DNA of 64,000 bases from Glaciecola sp965660625 (GTDB lineage Bacteria; Pseudomonadota; Gammaproteobacteria; Enterobacterales; Alteromonadaceae). Each line of letters starts with the position of its first letter. Within the stretch, counting starts at the first letter, position 1. Below are positions 15,841-25,409 of this stretch, piece by piece. The notes below the pieces were generated by a model, which saw only the letters and a program-made list of their open reading frames with translations, had not been told where the DNA came from and searched no databases. The DNA is taken from positions 1-64,000 of the forward strand of contig CBFIAR010000001.1 of the NCBI GenBank assembly GCA_965660625.1, in the 5' to 3' direction. Made by a program: the position numbers and the translations under genes.

Positions 15841-17282
15841 GAGATTGCCTTCAGCTGTGCAAACGCATCAAGCGCTCGTTTCCTTGATTCTTTTAAATCA
15901 ACAATTGGCTCTGGGTAGTCCTTACCCAAAACTATACCGCAGGCCCGCAAAATGTCTGCTGGGGCTTCCCACGGTTTATGAATGAATTTTTTTGGTAGCT
16001 TTTTTAGTTCGGGGCAATATTGTTTGACGTATTCCCCCTCCTTATCAAACTTTTCCCCCTGTAAAATAGGATTAAAAACTCTAAAGTAAGGCGCTGCATC
16101 CGCTCCTGAGCCTGCAACCCATTGCCAACCCGACGAATTACTCGCCATATCAGCATCAAGCAATGTATCCCAAAACCAGCGTTCTCCTTCCCGCCAATCA
16201 ATCAGCAGGTTTTTTACTAAAAAGGAGCCCACGACCATTCTTATTCTATTGTGCATATAGCCTGTTTGATACAACTCACGCATTCCTGCATCTATGATCG
16301 GTATGCCAGTATTACCAGATTGCCACGCTTTAAGATGGTCTGGACTTGTGCGCCATGAAAAGTGGTTAAATTTTGAGTTAAAGTTTTTATGTTGAATTTC
16401 TGGCCAATGGTAAAGCAAGTAATAGCTAAATTCACGCCAGCCCAATTCACTGAGGTAAACATCGAGATCTTTATTATCGAATGCGTTTTCAAATGATCCT
16501 AGAATGGCATACCACGCCTGATTCGGAGAAATCTCACCGAAATGCAGATGAGGTGACAACAACGACGTTCCCTTGACTGCGGGCAAGTTCCTCGCATCTT
16601 GATAGCTTGTTGCTGCGTCATTAATGAATCGTTGTAGCCTATTCGCTGCTCCAGTCTCACCTGGTTCCCACTGTGCCTCGATTTGCGCATACCATTGAGT
16701 TTTCGGAATCAGCTGGAGATTCAGTAATGATTCACCAGAAAATGCAACACAGTCAACAATTTCCATTTGGGAAGGTTTAGGCAAAGGAAATCTCGGAGCT
16801 TGGCGAGATAAACAGCCTTTCCGATAATATGGCGTAAAAACCTTATATGGCGTTTCGTCTTTCTTTAACACAGACATTGGCTCCCACAGTAGCGAACCAT
16901 TTAAACTCTTTGCACTGATGTCGTTTTTCTTCAGTTCCGTTTTTATATGTTCATCCCGAGCACGTTGCCAAGGTTCATATAATCTGTTCCACACCACGGT
17001 ATCAGCTGAAAACTCCTTGGCAATCTCGCTCAAAATACTCAAAGGGTTGCCGCGGCGAACAATAAGCTTGTCGTTCAACGATTGATTCAGGGAAAGTAAC
17101 GAATGGTGCAACCACCACTTGCTTGCTCCCCCTAAAACAGCTTCATCAGGGGCGCCATCATCAAGAATAAAAACAGGAATGATGCTGCCGTTATCGGCGG
17201 CGTGACTGAACGCTGGATTATCTGTAATGCGCAGATCCTGCCTAAACCAGACGATTATTTTTTTTGTTGGTTTCAAACTCAA
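15837..17282 (-). CDS. phrB: class I CPD photolyase
   Basis: A 481-residue light-driven DNA repair enzyme. The N-terminal antenna domain begins IVWFRQDLRITDNPAF. The C-terminal FAD domain has LSPHLHFGEISPNQ, LGWREFSYYLL, WQSGNTGIPIIDAGMREL, MHNRIRMVVGSFLVK and WQWVAGSGADAAPYFRVFNP, all class I hallmarks including the Trp residues of the electron chain and lesion site. It is first in the leftward operon; a divergent DASH gene starts 155 bp away, so they share a promoter region. Confidence 0.94.
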   Translation of the reverse strand: MSLKPTKKIIVWFRQDLRITDNPAFSHAADNGSIIPVFILDDGAPDEAVLGGASKWWLHHSLLSLNQSLNDKLIVRRGNPLSILSEIAKEFSADTVVWNRLYEPWQRARDEHIKTELKKNDISAKSLNGSLLWEPMSVLKKDETPYKVFTPYYRKGCLSRQAPRFPLPKPSQMEIVDCVAFSGESLLNLQLIPKTQWYAQIEAQWEPGETGAANRLQRFINDAATSYQDARNLPAVKGTSLLSPHLHFGEISPNQAWYAILGSFENAFDNKDLDVYLSELGWREFSYYLLYHWPEIQHKNFNSKFNHFSWRTSPDHLKAWQSGNTGIPIIDAGMRELYQTGYMHNRIRMVVGSFLVKNLLIDWREGERWFWDTLLDADMASNSSGWQWVAGSGADAAPYFRVFNPILQGEKFDKEGEYVKQYCPELKKLPKKFIHKPWEAPADILRACGIVLGKDYPEPIVDLKESRKRALDAFAQLKAIS

Positions 17283-17437
17283 TGCTTTATTCCCGTAATT
17301 AATACTCTATAACTCGCTCGGCTCACGATTTTAGCAGCCGTTCTCCTCTTACACGTTATTACAGCATACACAGTTAAATAGATCGAAAATACCCCTTAAC
17401 AAGTAGCAACCTTATAGGCATAAGATTAAAGCAGAAA

Positions 17438-18745
17438 GTGATGGGCAAAAAAGTAGGTATACATTGGTTCAGGAAAGACTTACGCGTTCAGGATAACGCT
17501 ACCCTTGCCTCAATCGCTTCTCAGGTAGACGAATTGGTGTGTGTTTATCTTCACCAAGGCCCCAGCGGTCAAAGTAGTATTACTGTGAATAGTAAAATTG
17601 AAGCTATCGGTGAACATAGAGTTAACTTCATTAATCAATCATTACAGCAATTGCAAAACTCACTCAAGAAGTTAAATCAACGTTTAGTTATTCTTCCATT
17701 AAATCACGCTAATTCGCACAAGCAGATGTTGGAACTAGTTTATACGCTCAACGCCACGCACGTTTCGGCCGAATGGCATTGCGGATTTAACGAGCGGCAA
17801 CAGTGGCAATCATTACAAGATACCCTGAAAGAATCAGCGCGTAAGGTGCAATTTATTCAAGAAAATTCATCAACTCTTTACGATATATCCCAATTTCCAT
17901 TCTCTGTTGAAAATATGCCGGGCACGTTTTCCCCCTTTCGAAAAAAGCTTAAGAAATATTGCGAGGTAAAAGCTGTGGCTGAAAAGCTGCGCTTGCTACC
18001 TCATATAACAGACGCTAAATTTGAACAATCAATTTGTTCAAACACCCTAGCTGTTATTAATCACCATTATCCGAACTTATCTGGCGGCGAATCAAGCGCC
18101 CACGAGCAACTACAGTATTACTTGTGGAACACTGACCATATCAGCCAATACAAAGAAACAAGAAACGGGCTTGATGGCTGGGATTTTTCCAGCAAGCTCT
18201 CTGCTTGGCTAGCTCAAGGTTGTATCAGCGCAAGACAAGTATTCGCGGAATTGGAAAAATATGAATTAGCGCGGGTTAAAAATGACTCAACATACTGGCT
18301 TTTCTTTGAGTTATTGTGGCGAGAGTTTTTTCATTGGCACCACTTTGTTAACGGTGAGCTTCTCTTTAGCGCATTTGGTGTGCAGCGCAAAGCTCGCACA
18401 CAAAATTTTGAACGGGATACGTTTCGACGTTGGCAGCAAGGTGAGACAGGCTTCCCAATTGTCGACGCATGTATGCGCCAGCTGTTAAACACTGGATTTA
18501 TGTCGAATAGAGGTAGACAGTTGGTTGCAAGCTGTTTGGTGCATGAACTAGGATTGGATTGGCGATATGGTGCAAAATATTTTGAGTATCAACTCATTGA
18601 CTTTGATGTTGCTAGCAACTGGGGAAACTGGCAGTACTTAGGAGGTGTTGGCGCAGACCCTCGAGGCCATCGCCAATTTAATCTTGCCAAACAAACAGAG
18701 ATATATGATCCAAACCATGAGTTTATACACCAATGGGTAAAATAA
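17438..18745 (+). CDS. DASH-type cryptochrome
   Basis: A 435-residue protein of the cry-DASH group. It starts GIHWFRKDLRVQDNATLA and has the LYDISQFPF ... TFSPFRKKLKK segment specific to DASH, ELLWREFFHWH, GETGFPIVDACMRQL, MSNRGRQLVASCLV and NWGNWQYLGGVGADPRG. It ends shortly after IYDPNHEFIHQW, which is near the end for shorter DASH proteins. It overlaps the next photolyase-like gene by 13 bp. DASH enzymes repair CPDs in single-stranded DNA and may sense blue light. Confidence 0.9.
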   Translation: MMGKKVGIHWFRKDLRVQDNATLASIASQVDELVCVYLHQGPSGQSSITVNSKIEAIGEHRVNFINQSLQQLQNSLKKLNQRLVILPLNHANSHKQMLELVYTLNATHVSAEWHCGFNERQQWQSLQDTLKESARKVQFIQENSSTLYDISQFPFSVENMPGTFSPFRKKLKKYCEVKAVAEKLRLLPHITDAKFEQSICSNTLAVINHHYPNLSGGESSAHEQLQYYLWNTDHISQYKETRNGLDGWDFSSKLSAWLAQGCISARQVFAELEKYELARVKNDSTYWLFFELLWREFFHWHHFVNGELLFSAFGVQRKARTQNFERDTFRRWQQGETGFPIVDACMRQLLNTGFMSNRGRQLVASCLVHELGLDWRYGAKYFEYQLIDFDVASNWGNWQYLGGVGADPRGHRQFNLAKQTEIYDPNHEFIHQWVK

Positions 18746-20226
18746 CGTGCTTTGAAAATGACTCTAACGGTATTACGGTCATGTGGTTTAAGAGAGATTT
18801 ACGTTTACGCGATAACCAAGCGCTGAAAATTGCTTGTGAGCACAATACGGCGCTAGCGATGATCTACATCGTCGAACCTATCATGTTAAACGACAAGCAT
18901 ATGGACATTCGTCACTGGCGCTTTATATTGCAGTCAATCAGAGATCTTAACGAACAGCTGTTTTCGGTAAACTCCTCCATTTCAATTCTTTATGGCGACG
19001 CAGTAGATGTTTTTTCACAACTACATGAAAAGTACAATGTAAAGCAGATAGTAAGTCATCAAGAAGTGGGTTTAACGCATACTTACTCGAGAGATAAATC
19101 TGTTTCAATTTGGTGTAAAGACAATAAAGTTAGGTGGACCGAGGTAGCACAAGGTGCTGTGTATCGGCCACTTAATACCAGAAAAAACTGGCCAAAACTC
19201 TGGAATGATAGGATCTTAGCTCAAGCCAGTCAGCCGGCTCTTGAAAATATAAAGTGTATCTCAAATATCACAGACACCCTAGCCTCACAGTACAGTTACG
19301 TTATTCCTAAACTGTGGCAAACAGCCGATAATAATATGCAGTTAGGCGGCGAAAAGCGCGCATGGTATACCTTAAAACATTTTTTTAAAGAGAGAGGTAA
19401 AGCGTACTTTGGAAATATTGGCGATCCGACAATGTCTAGACAGACTTGCAGTCGATTATCGCCTTACTTAGCGTGGGGCAATATTTCCATAAGACAGGTT
19501 TATCAATTTAGTTTAACGCAAAGTAATCGCAAGGGCTGGGCACGATCTATCACTGCTTTCCAATCTCGACTGCATTGGCATTGTCATTTCATTCAGAAGT
19601 TCGAAACAGAGTCCGCGATGGAGTTTCGACCGATAAACAAAGCCTATCTTGATTTTCCATATTGTAAAGGTAAAGATGAAGACCTCAGATTGAAAGCATG
19701 GAAGACAGGATGCACGGGTGTTCCAATTGTAGATGCTTGCATGCGAGCCGTAGTAAAAACCGGTTATATTAATTTCAGAATGAGAGCGATGGTTGTTAGC
19801 TTTTTATGCCACCATCTCAACATTGATTGGCGCAAGGGGGCGCGCTTTCTTGGGGCGCAATTTTTAGATTTTGAACCAGGCATTCATTACCCACAATTTC
19901 AAATGCAGGCCGGTGTAACAGGGATCAATACGCTTCGGATTTATAATCCTGTAAAGCAATCCATTGATAAAGATGAACAAGGTTTGTTCATCAAAAAGTG
20001 GTTGCCGCAACTAGCTTCCCTGCCCAACCCCGTAATCCACCAACCTTGGGTCATCACTCCGATGGAGGAAACGATGTATGACTTCAACTGCGAACGTGAT
20101 TACTACCTACCTATTGTTAATGTGGATGCAGAAGCAAAAGCCGCTAGAGACAGAATGTGGGCTTATCGAGACAAGCCTGCGGTAAAAAGGGAGGCGGCAC
20201 GAATACTAAAAATACACACAACCTAA
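18733..20226 (+). CDS. photolyase/cryptochrome-family protein, unassigned subclass
   Basis: A 497-residue protein with the antenna domain (VMWFKRDLRLRDNQAL) and FAD domain (LSPYLAWGNISIRQ, SRLHWHCHFIQKFE, GCTGVPIVDACMRAV, INFRMRAMVVSFL, DFEPGIHYPQFQMQAG). The usual NWGNWQ or NSSGWQW lesion/electron-chain segment is replaced by IHYPQFQMQ, and DNA-side residues differ from CPD and DASH types. It looks like a proteobacterial cryptochrome-like clade whose substrate I cannot name. ATG 18733 overlaps the DASH gene stop, so the two are co-translated. Confidence 0.8.
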   Translation: MGKITCFENDSNGITVMWFKRDLRLRDNQALKIACEHNTALAMIYIVEPIMLNDKHMDIRHWRFILQSIRDLNEQLFSVNSSISILYGDAVDVFSQLHEKYNVKQIVSHQEVGLTHTYSRDKSVSIWCKDNKVRWTEVAQGAVYRPLNTRKNWPKLWNDRILAQASQPALENIKCISNITDTLASQYSYVIPKLWQTADNNMQLGGEKRAWYTLKHFFKERGKAYFGNIGDPTMSRQTCSRLSPYLAWGNISIRQVYQFSLTQSNRKGWARSITAFQSRLHWHCHFIQKFETESAMEFRPINKAYLDFPYCKGKDEDLRLKAWKTGCTGVPIVDACMRAVVKTGYINFRMRAMVVSFLCHHLNIDWRKGARFLGAQFLDFEPGIHYPQFQMQAGVTGINTLRIYNPVKQSIDKDEQGLFIKKWLPQLASLPNPVIHQPWVITPMEETMYDFNCERDYYLPIVNVDAEAKAARDRMWAYRDKPAVKREAARILKIHTT

Positions 20227-20248
20227 GTACTCTTTTAATCAAGCAGGG

Positions 20249-20557
20249 CTATTTTTCTTCTCTATTTTTATCGTGTTCTGCCTGTTTTAACAGCAATTTA
20301 CGTTTTTTTAAATCCTGCTCTTTAAGCCATTGATTTAACAGTCTAATCTGGCCATTTTTATAAGCTGCAAACGTTATGCGTAACGCATTTGATAAAACAT
20401 CACTGTCGCTCCAACCGGTTTTCTCTACAATTTCTTTATAGTTTTCCATTGCGGCAGGAGTCACGTAGCCTCGGATCAACTTCTTGCCTAAGGATTTTTG
20501 TTTTTCACGAAACCGTTTTTGCTTCTCAGCATTGGCAGACATTTTTGGATTCTTCAT
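20249..20557 (-). CDS. small basic ribbon-helix-helix-like protein, function unknown
   Basis: A 102-residue, very Lys-rich protein. The N-terminus (EKQKRFREKQKSLGKKLIRGYVT) resembles the basic strand of RHH-type proteins, followed by PAAMENYKEIVEKTGWSDSDVLSNALR, which could be the two helices. A charged C-terminal helix follows. An alternative start is the second Met (MSANAE). It converges with the photolyase-like gene. A DNA-binding regulator is plausible but not shown. Confidence 0.6.
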   Translation of the reverse strand: MKNPKMSANAEKQKRFREKQKSLGKKLIRGYVTPAAMENYKEIVEKTGWSDSDVLSNALRITFAAYKNGQIRLLNQWLKEQDLKKRKLLLKQAEHDKNREEK

Positions 20558-20703
20558 GTGCTCATTATTTGCTTTAAAAACCTTCAGTTTAGTCAGTGTA
20601 CTGCAAAAAACTGACTTTTTTTAGCTAAATTAACTGTTCAGAGTTGTTTAGCTTACAAGTGTTCGCTAAATTACACCCCTCTTATGGAAAACTAGTATGT
20701 GAT

Positions 20704-21222
20704 ATGACAAATAGAAAATCAGAATTTAACAGAGATGAGCTCTTAAAATGCAGTTCAGGCGAAATGTTTGGACCTGGCAACAGTCAACTACCAGCCCCTA
20801 ACATGTTGATGATGGATAGGATTGTAAAAATTACAGAAGACGGCGGAGAACATGGCAAGGGCCATATCATCGCAGAGTTGGATATTACACCCGATCTTTG
20901 GTTCTTTGATTGCCACTTCCCTGGCGATCCAGTGATGCCCGGTTGCTTGGGTTTAGACGCAATGTGGCAATTAGTCGGATTTTTCCTTGGATGGTCTGGA
21001 GGCCCTGGCAAAGGTCGTGCCTTGGGTGTTGGAGAAGTTAAATTTACAGGACAAATCCTACCGACAGCTAAAAAGGTTACATATGAAATTAACCTAAAAC
21101 GTGTTGTTAAGCGCCGTTTGTTTATGGGCTTGGCTGATGGTACTGTCGCGGTTGATGGCAAAGTAATTTACGTTGCTAAAGATTTGAAAGTGGGTCTGTT
21201 CCAAGATACCAGCGCGTTTTAA
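20704..21222 (+). CDS. fabA: 3-hydroxydecanoyl-ACP dehydratase/isomerase FabA
   Basis: A 172-residue enzyme (same length as E. coli FabA) from ATG 20704, chosen over a 20-codon upstream extension. The active-site segment is FDCHFPGDPVMPGCLGLDAMWQ with the catalytic His (about residue 71) and Asp (about 85). It dehydrates 3-hydroxyacyl-ACP and isomerises trans-2- to cis-3-decenoyl-ACP, the entry to unsaturated fatty acids. It faces rmf, as in E. coli. Confidence 0.96.
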   Translation: MTNRKSEFNRDELLKCSSGEMFGPGNSQLPAPNMLMMDRIVKITEDGGEHGKGHIIAELDITPDLWFFDCHFPGDPVMPGCLGLDAMWQLVGFFLGWSGGPGKGRALGVGEVKFTGQILPTAKKVTYEINLKRVVKRRLFMGLADGTVAVDGKVIYVAKDLKVGLFQDTSAF

Positions 21223-21255
21223 TGTAGCTGAGAAAAAGAAGATTAACTCAAACGC

Positions 21256-21283
21256 AAAAAGCCCAATGTAGATTGGGCTTTTT
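21256..21283. terminator. bidirectional terminator between fabA and rmf
   Basis: A perfect 12-bp stem AAAAAGCCCAAT / ATTGGGCTTTTT with a GTAG loop. The A- and T-tracts at its two flanks serve both convergent genes. Confidence 0.92.
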
Positions 21284-21303
21284 GATTTATAAATCGGTAC
21301 AAC

Positions 21304-21480
21304 CTATCTTCCTACTAAACCTGCTTGCCTGTCAGTTAGCGCTTCTCTCCAACCACCTAACCACTCCGAGCGCGCAACGGCAGCTTGGAAGGGACATATC
21401 TCTTTTGAACGACCTAAGATACCTGCTTGATAACCTTTTGAATGGGCACGTGTTAACTTGTCTCTTTTTTGTCTTTTCAT
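21304..21480 (-). CDS. rmf: ribosome modulation factor Rmf
   Basis: A 58-residue protein beginning MKRQKRDKLTRAHSKGYQAG and ending near WLGGWREALTDRQAG, close to E. coli Rmf over its whole length. The start is ATG 21480, since an upstream in-frame Met does not fit the family. Rmf binds the 30S subunit in stationary phase and drives 70S dimerisation into 100S. It is convergent with fabA across a shared terminator. Confidence 0.95.
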   Translation of the reverse strand: MKRQKRDKLTRAHSKGYQAGILGRSKEICPFQAAVARSEWLGGWREALTDRQAGLVGR

Positions 21481-21714
21481 CGATAAACCTCTCTTGGTTA
21501 AAATATGCAACAGAAGGAATTGAAAGCAAAAATTTAGTCGTCAGTTTCTTTCCTTTGCCACCTATCTATAGATATCGTTTAGATGTACATAGTTCAACGC
21601 TTAAATTTTGACACTTGCAAAATACATCTATAAGCCATTGAAAAATATTGAAATATTTCGTTGGTTTAGTTTGATCTATACAATCATATTTATAGACCGC
21701 TTAGTTATTAAAAT

Positions 21715-21743
21715 TAAAAAAGCCCCTAAACACGGGGCTTTTG
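21715..21743 (-). terminator. terminator of the DUF3466 gene
   Basis: AAAAGCCCC (21718-21726), 7-nt loop, GGGGCTTTT (21734-21742). On the minus strand a T-tract follows, 20-50 bp after the DUF3466 stop. Confidence 0.88.
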
Positions 21744-21765
21744 AACATGATTCCCAATATTTACA

Positions 21766-23466
21766 TCACTTCACTAACGATCTTCTGAAGTACGTTAAGA
21801 GTGCGAGTGAAGCAAAGACAAATATACCCGTGCTTCCGCCTTGACGTTCTACTATACCTAACTCTTCGTCTGAGCATTCAGAAGGTGCCTGTCCAGTTGG
21901 GTTCAGTTTCAATGTGACAACGCTGTCGACCAGCACACTTTGACCACTATCATCCAATACGAGCTCTCCTCGTGCATTTCTTGATGGTCTTTTTGTTAAT
22001 GCAGATACTACAATTTCGTTGTTATCATTAATGTCTGTCGCTTCAATCAAATTAAAGGGACTGTTGCAACTTATCAATGTATTGAGGTTTGTAAACGTCT
22101 CGGCCTCAATATCATACAAAAATGCAGCCGTTTTTCTGATGCTAGTATTGCTTGCCTCAATGTCTGCTGCGCCAACCACTAAGTTGTTATTATTAACCGC
22201 TCTGGGGATAGTGCTTGAACTTGCAAAAAAGTCATCCGGAAAATTAAACGTGCTGTCATTCATGTTGTAAATAAACATTTTATTGCGAGGTATTCGATTA
22301 ATGCTTTCAGTTCTGAGTCCAACGACATAGCCTGAGTCATTTATCGAAATAGCACTATTTGGCAAAAACTCGTCATCTTCTATAATACGAACTACTTCGC
22401 CGCTTGGCATAAACAACGAAGCTGCCGTGGATAGCACCGTCTGCTCTCGGACCAGCACTTTGACACTAGAAACACCAACTGCAATGCCATTATTGTTGAC
22501 GTCGAGGGCCTGACTTGAACCTTGCAAAGCTAATTCTTCTTCATCAGTCACTAATGTGTCAAATGTTGTTGTATCAACCACCTGACCCTCAACGTCCAAA
22601 GACCACAATGTTGCACGCTGCAACCAGACACCTGTTCTCCTCGAGGCTGTTGAGGTGCCCTGACCAAAGATTAAAATATTTCTATAACAAGCCTCAATGG
22701 GTTGGTCACCACGAGTTTCATCTACAGCGCAATTTTCGATTGCAGCAGTAGTTGTTGCGGTAGGCGCTATCGAACCAATGCCAGCGGCAAGGTAATTACT
22801 ATTTATACTGTTCACTTGGCTTATTCCACCTAGCGTTGTATCCATCGGTAATAGTGGTAACGCATTCAGCCCTACTTGCACAAAAGCGCGACGGTCAAAA
22901 TCATTGAGTATGTACTTTATATTAGTGCCACTTTCAGTAACGTAGTCAATAGCACTAAATGGCCCTACTGTGTTCCCAACAATGTGTGTGCCGGCAGTTG
23001 AATCCCTCGGTGCAGTATCCATAGAATGGGTGAATCCACCCAATTCCTGAGTTTCTGTATCAAACGCATTAATAAAATCAGCGCTATTCACAGAACCGTC
23101 AGTTTTGTATCCCTGTAAACTGCCGAGTTGCTGAGTAAAGTAACTAAAACTGCTTGAACCAGATCTTGCTCTATTGGTTAAATATGTGTAGTCAGCGAGG
23201 TTAAATACCCCGTTCTCTGCAGACTCAATGTCGGTCAAATTTGCAATAATGGTAGCATCTTCGAAGTCGATGGTAGTTAGGTCTATCGGCGCATTATAGC
23301 TATTCTCAACGGCAGCTAATATAAGGCCGGTATTGTCTATAGACATACCATATTGGTTCAGCCCTAGCGCATCTGTCGCCAGCTCAGTGACTGTGTATGA
23401 AGCGGCTAAAATTGGCAATGATGCAGTATAAAGTATCACTGCTGACGCTAATCGGTTAAATTTCAT
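21766..23466 (-). CDS. DUF3466 secreted protein with GlyGly-CTERM tail
   Basis: A 566-residue exported protein. It has an N-terminal signal peptide (residues 1 to about 22, ending in ILAAS), repeated short segments of the kind NDSGYVVGLRT / NNNNLVVGAAD / NNNGIAVGVSS typical of beta-propeller-like DUF3466, and a C-terminal sorting tail GGSTGIFVFASLALLTYFRR (about 541-560). GlyGly-CTERM tails are processed by rhombosortase, often for type II secreted surface proteins. It starts 14 bp after uup ends and may be the last gene of that operon. Function is unknown. Confidence 0.85.
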   Translation of the reverse strand: MKFNRLASAVILYTASLPILAASYTVTELATDALGLNQYGMSIDNTGLILAAVENSYNAPIDLTTIDFEDATIIANLTDIESAENGVFNLADYTYLTNRARSGSSSFSYFTQQLGSLQGYKTDGSVNSADFINAFDTETQELGGFTHSMDTAPRDSTAGTHIVGNTVGPFSAIDYVTESGTNIKYILNDFDRRAFVQVGLNALPLLPMDTTLGGISQVNSINSNYLAAGIGSIAPTATTTAAIENCAVDETRGDQPIEACYRNILIFGQGTSTASRRTGVWLQRATLWSLDVEGQVVDTTTFDTLVTDEEELALQGSSQALDVNNNGIAVGVSSVKVLVREQTVLSTAASLFMPSGEVVRIIEDDEFLPNSAISINDSGYVVGLRTESINRIPRNKMFIYNMNDSTFNFPDDFFASSSTIPRAVNNNNLVVGAADIEASNTSIRKTAAFLYDIEAETFTNLNTLISCNSPFNLIEATDINDNNEIVVSALTKRPSRNARGELVLDDSGQSVLVDSVVTLKLNPTGQAPSECSDEELGIVERQGGSTGIFVFASLALLTYFRRSLVK

Positions 23467-23480
23467 TAATTATCCTGTTA

Positions 23481-25409
23481 CTACTCGTTATTTTGTAAGC
23501 TTTCCAATTCATCCCAGCGTTTATAAGCGACTGATAATAATTGTTCAATGTTTGTTAGTTTGTCTAAGACTGGTTGTGTTGCCTCGGCGTCTTTTTGAAA
23601 AAAATCAGCGGTATTGACCTGAACTTGCAATCCCTCTAATTCTTCTTCCATTATTTCAATTTTTTTAGGTAAATCTTCAAGTTCTTTCAATAGTTTATAT
23701 GATAGCTTTTTGTTGCTTCTAGTAGAAGTAGCAGCAACCGGCTTTTCTTGCGCAATTTGAGTTTTAGTTTGCTTTTCACGGTCTTCATTCATTTTCTTGG
23801 CAAGAAGCTCTTTTTCATCATACCAGTTGCGCATATCTGTGTAGCCACCAACGAACTGTTTTATAATACCGTCGCCTTCAAAAACTAAACTCGACGTAAC
23901 AACATTATCAACAAACTCTCTATCGTGACTGACCAATAAAACTGTCCCGTCATAGTCAACTAATAAGGACTCTAACAGTTCGAGTGTTTCGACATCGAGA
24001 TCATTAGTTGGTTCATCGAGCACTAATAAATTGCTCGGCTTCAACATCAGTTTGGCTAATATTAGTCTGTTTTTTTCACCACCGGATAAGGTCGATACTG
24101 GCGCATTTATTCGGTCAGGCGAGAACAAATAGTCTTGTAAATAGCCGATAACATGACGAGTACCACCATTAAAAGTGACCTCTCTTTTGCCATCAGCTAT
24201 CACATCAATGACAGACTTATCAAGCTCAAGCGTTGAACGATGTTGATCAAAATAGGCGACTTCTAAATTAGTTCCTCTAAATATTTCACCTTTGCTTGCC
24301 TCAAGCTCGCCTAACAGCAGTTTAATCAAAGTACTCTTACCGCAACCGTTACCGCCAATTAAAGCAATTTTTTCACCGCGTGTAATCAACAAATCCAGCT
24401 CTTTCACAAGTTGCTTATCTTCGATATTGAAATATAAACCTTCTGTTTCAAATACCCGTTTACCTGACTTCCCGCCTGCGTTTCGGTTTATCACAGCACT
24501 GCCTGTTACGTTTCTGCGCGAACTATATTCATCTCTGAGGGCCTTTAACGCTCTAACACGGCCTTCGTTTCTGGTACGTCTGGCCTTGATGCCTTGTCTA
24601 ATCCAGACCTCCTCTTTCGCTAACTTTTTATCAAATTCACGATTGCTGGTTTGTTCAACTTCCAGATCGTGCGCTTTTTGCGCCAAATAAGTTTCATAAT
24701 CACCGGGATAACTTACCACTTGCCCGCGATCAATATCCACAATCCGAGTCGCTAATTTACGAATAAAGGCCCGGTCGTGGCTAATAAATATGATGGCTCC
24801 GTTATAATTAAGGAGCGCTTTTTCTAACCATTGAACCATATCGATATCGAGGTGGTTTGTAGGTTCGTCCAATAATAATAGATCGGGTTCACTCACTAAG
24901 GCTCTAGCCAAAGCGGCTTTTCGGCGCCAACCGCCTGATAGTTCTGACAGAATCTGGTCTGGTTTTAATTGAAGTTGTGTGAGCACGTTACTGATACGTG
25001 TCTCGAACTGCCAGGCGTTTCTTGAATCGAGTTGCTCCTGAAGCTCTTGCATACGATTCAAGTTCTTTTCACTTGGATCAGAACCAATAATATTGGTTAT
25101 GTGATGGTAATCTTTAAGGATTTGGGCTACGTCTTCCAAACCCTCTGCGACATAATCGAACATATCGCCACTGATATCTTGTGGCGGATCCTGCGGTAAT
25201 CTTGACACAACGGTTCCTGTGGGAAGAATCATTTGTCCTTCATCCAACTTAATCTCACCCGCAATGACTTTTAGCAGCGTTGATTTGCCACTTCCATTAC
25301 GTCCAACGACACAGACCCGCTCTCCACTTTGTATATTCAAAGAAGCACCATCTATTAATGGCGGTTGGCCAAATAAGATAGAGGCATTTTTTAATTGCAT
25401 TAAATTCAT
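23481..25409 (-). CDS. uup: ABC-F ATPase Uup
   Basis: A 642-residue soluble ABC-F protein. It has two nucleotide-binding domains with Walker A GRNGSGKST (about 36-44) and GGNGCGKST (about 352-360), signatures LSGGWRRKAAL and LSGGEKNRLIL, and Walker B LLLDEPTNHLD and LVLDEPTNDLD. A C-terminal coiled coil (about 570-640) is the DNA/ribosome-contact tail of Uup. ATG 25409 overlaps the glutaredoxin stop by 4 bp. Family members act on ribosomes, and Uup loss raises precise transposon excision in E. coli. Confidence 0.95.
   Translation of the reverse strand: MNLMQLKNASILFGQPPLIDGASLNIQSGERVCVVGRNGSGKSTLLKVIAGEIKLDEGQMILPTGTVVSRLPQDPPQDISGDMFDYVAEGLEDVAQILKDYHHITNIIGSDPSEKNLNRMQELQEQLDSRNAWQFETRISNVLTQLQLKPDQILSELSGGWRRKAALARALVSEPDLLLLDEPTNHLDIDMVQWLEKALLNYNGAIIFISHDRAFIRKLATRIVDIDRGQVVSYPGDYETYLAQKAHDLEVEQTSNREFDKKLAKEEVWIRQGIKARRTRNEGRVRALKALRDEYSSRRNVTGSAVINRNAGGKSGKRVFETEGLYFNIEDKQLVKELDLLITRGEKIALIGGNGCGKSTLIKLLLGELEASKGEIFRGTNLEVAYFDQHRSTLELDKSVIDVIADGKREVTFNGGTRHVIGYLQDYLFSPDRINAPVSTLSGGEKNRLILAKLMLKPSNLLVLDEPTNDLDVETLELLESLLVDYDGTVLLVSHDREFVDNVVTSSLVFEGDGIIKQFVGGYTDMRNWYDEKELLAKKMNEDREKQTKTQIAQEKPVAATSTRSNKKLSYKLLKELEDLPKKIEIMEEELEGLQVQVNTADFFQKDAEATQPVLDKLTNIEQLLSVAYKRWDELESLQNNE

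Noticed and set aside
18700..18745. DASH cryptochrome truncated at its C-terminus
   Set aside because: The conserved FAD domain is complete and shorter DASH proteins end near this place; the overlap with the next gene looks like normal operon packing.
21273..21844. Plus-strand frames between fabA and the DUF3466 gene
   Set aside because: They run through the fabA/rmf terminator and opposite rmf, and have no family match.
22019..22751. Plus-strand frames inside the DUF3466 gene
   Set aside because: They lie opposite a full-length gene with signal peptide and sorting tail and resemble no family.
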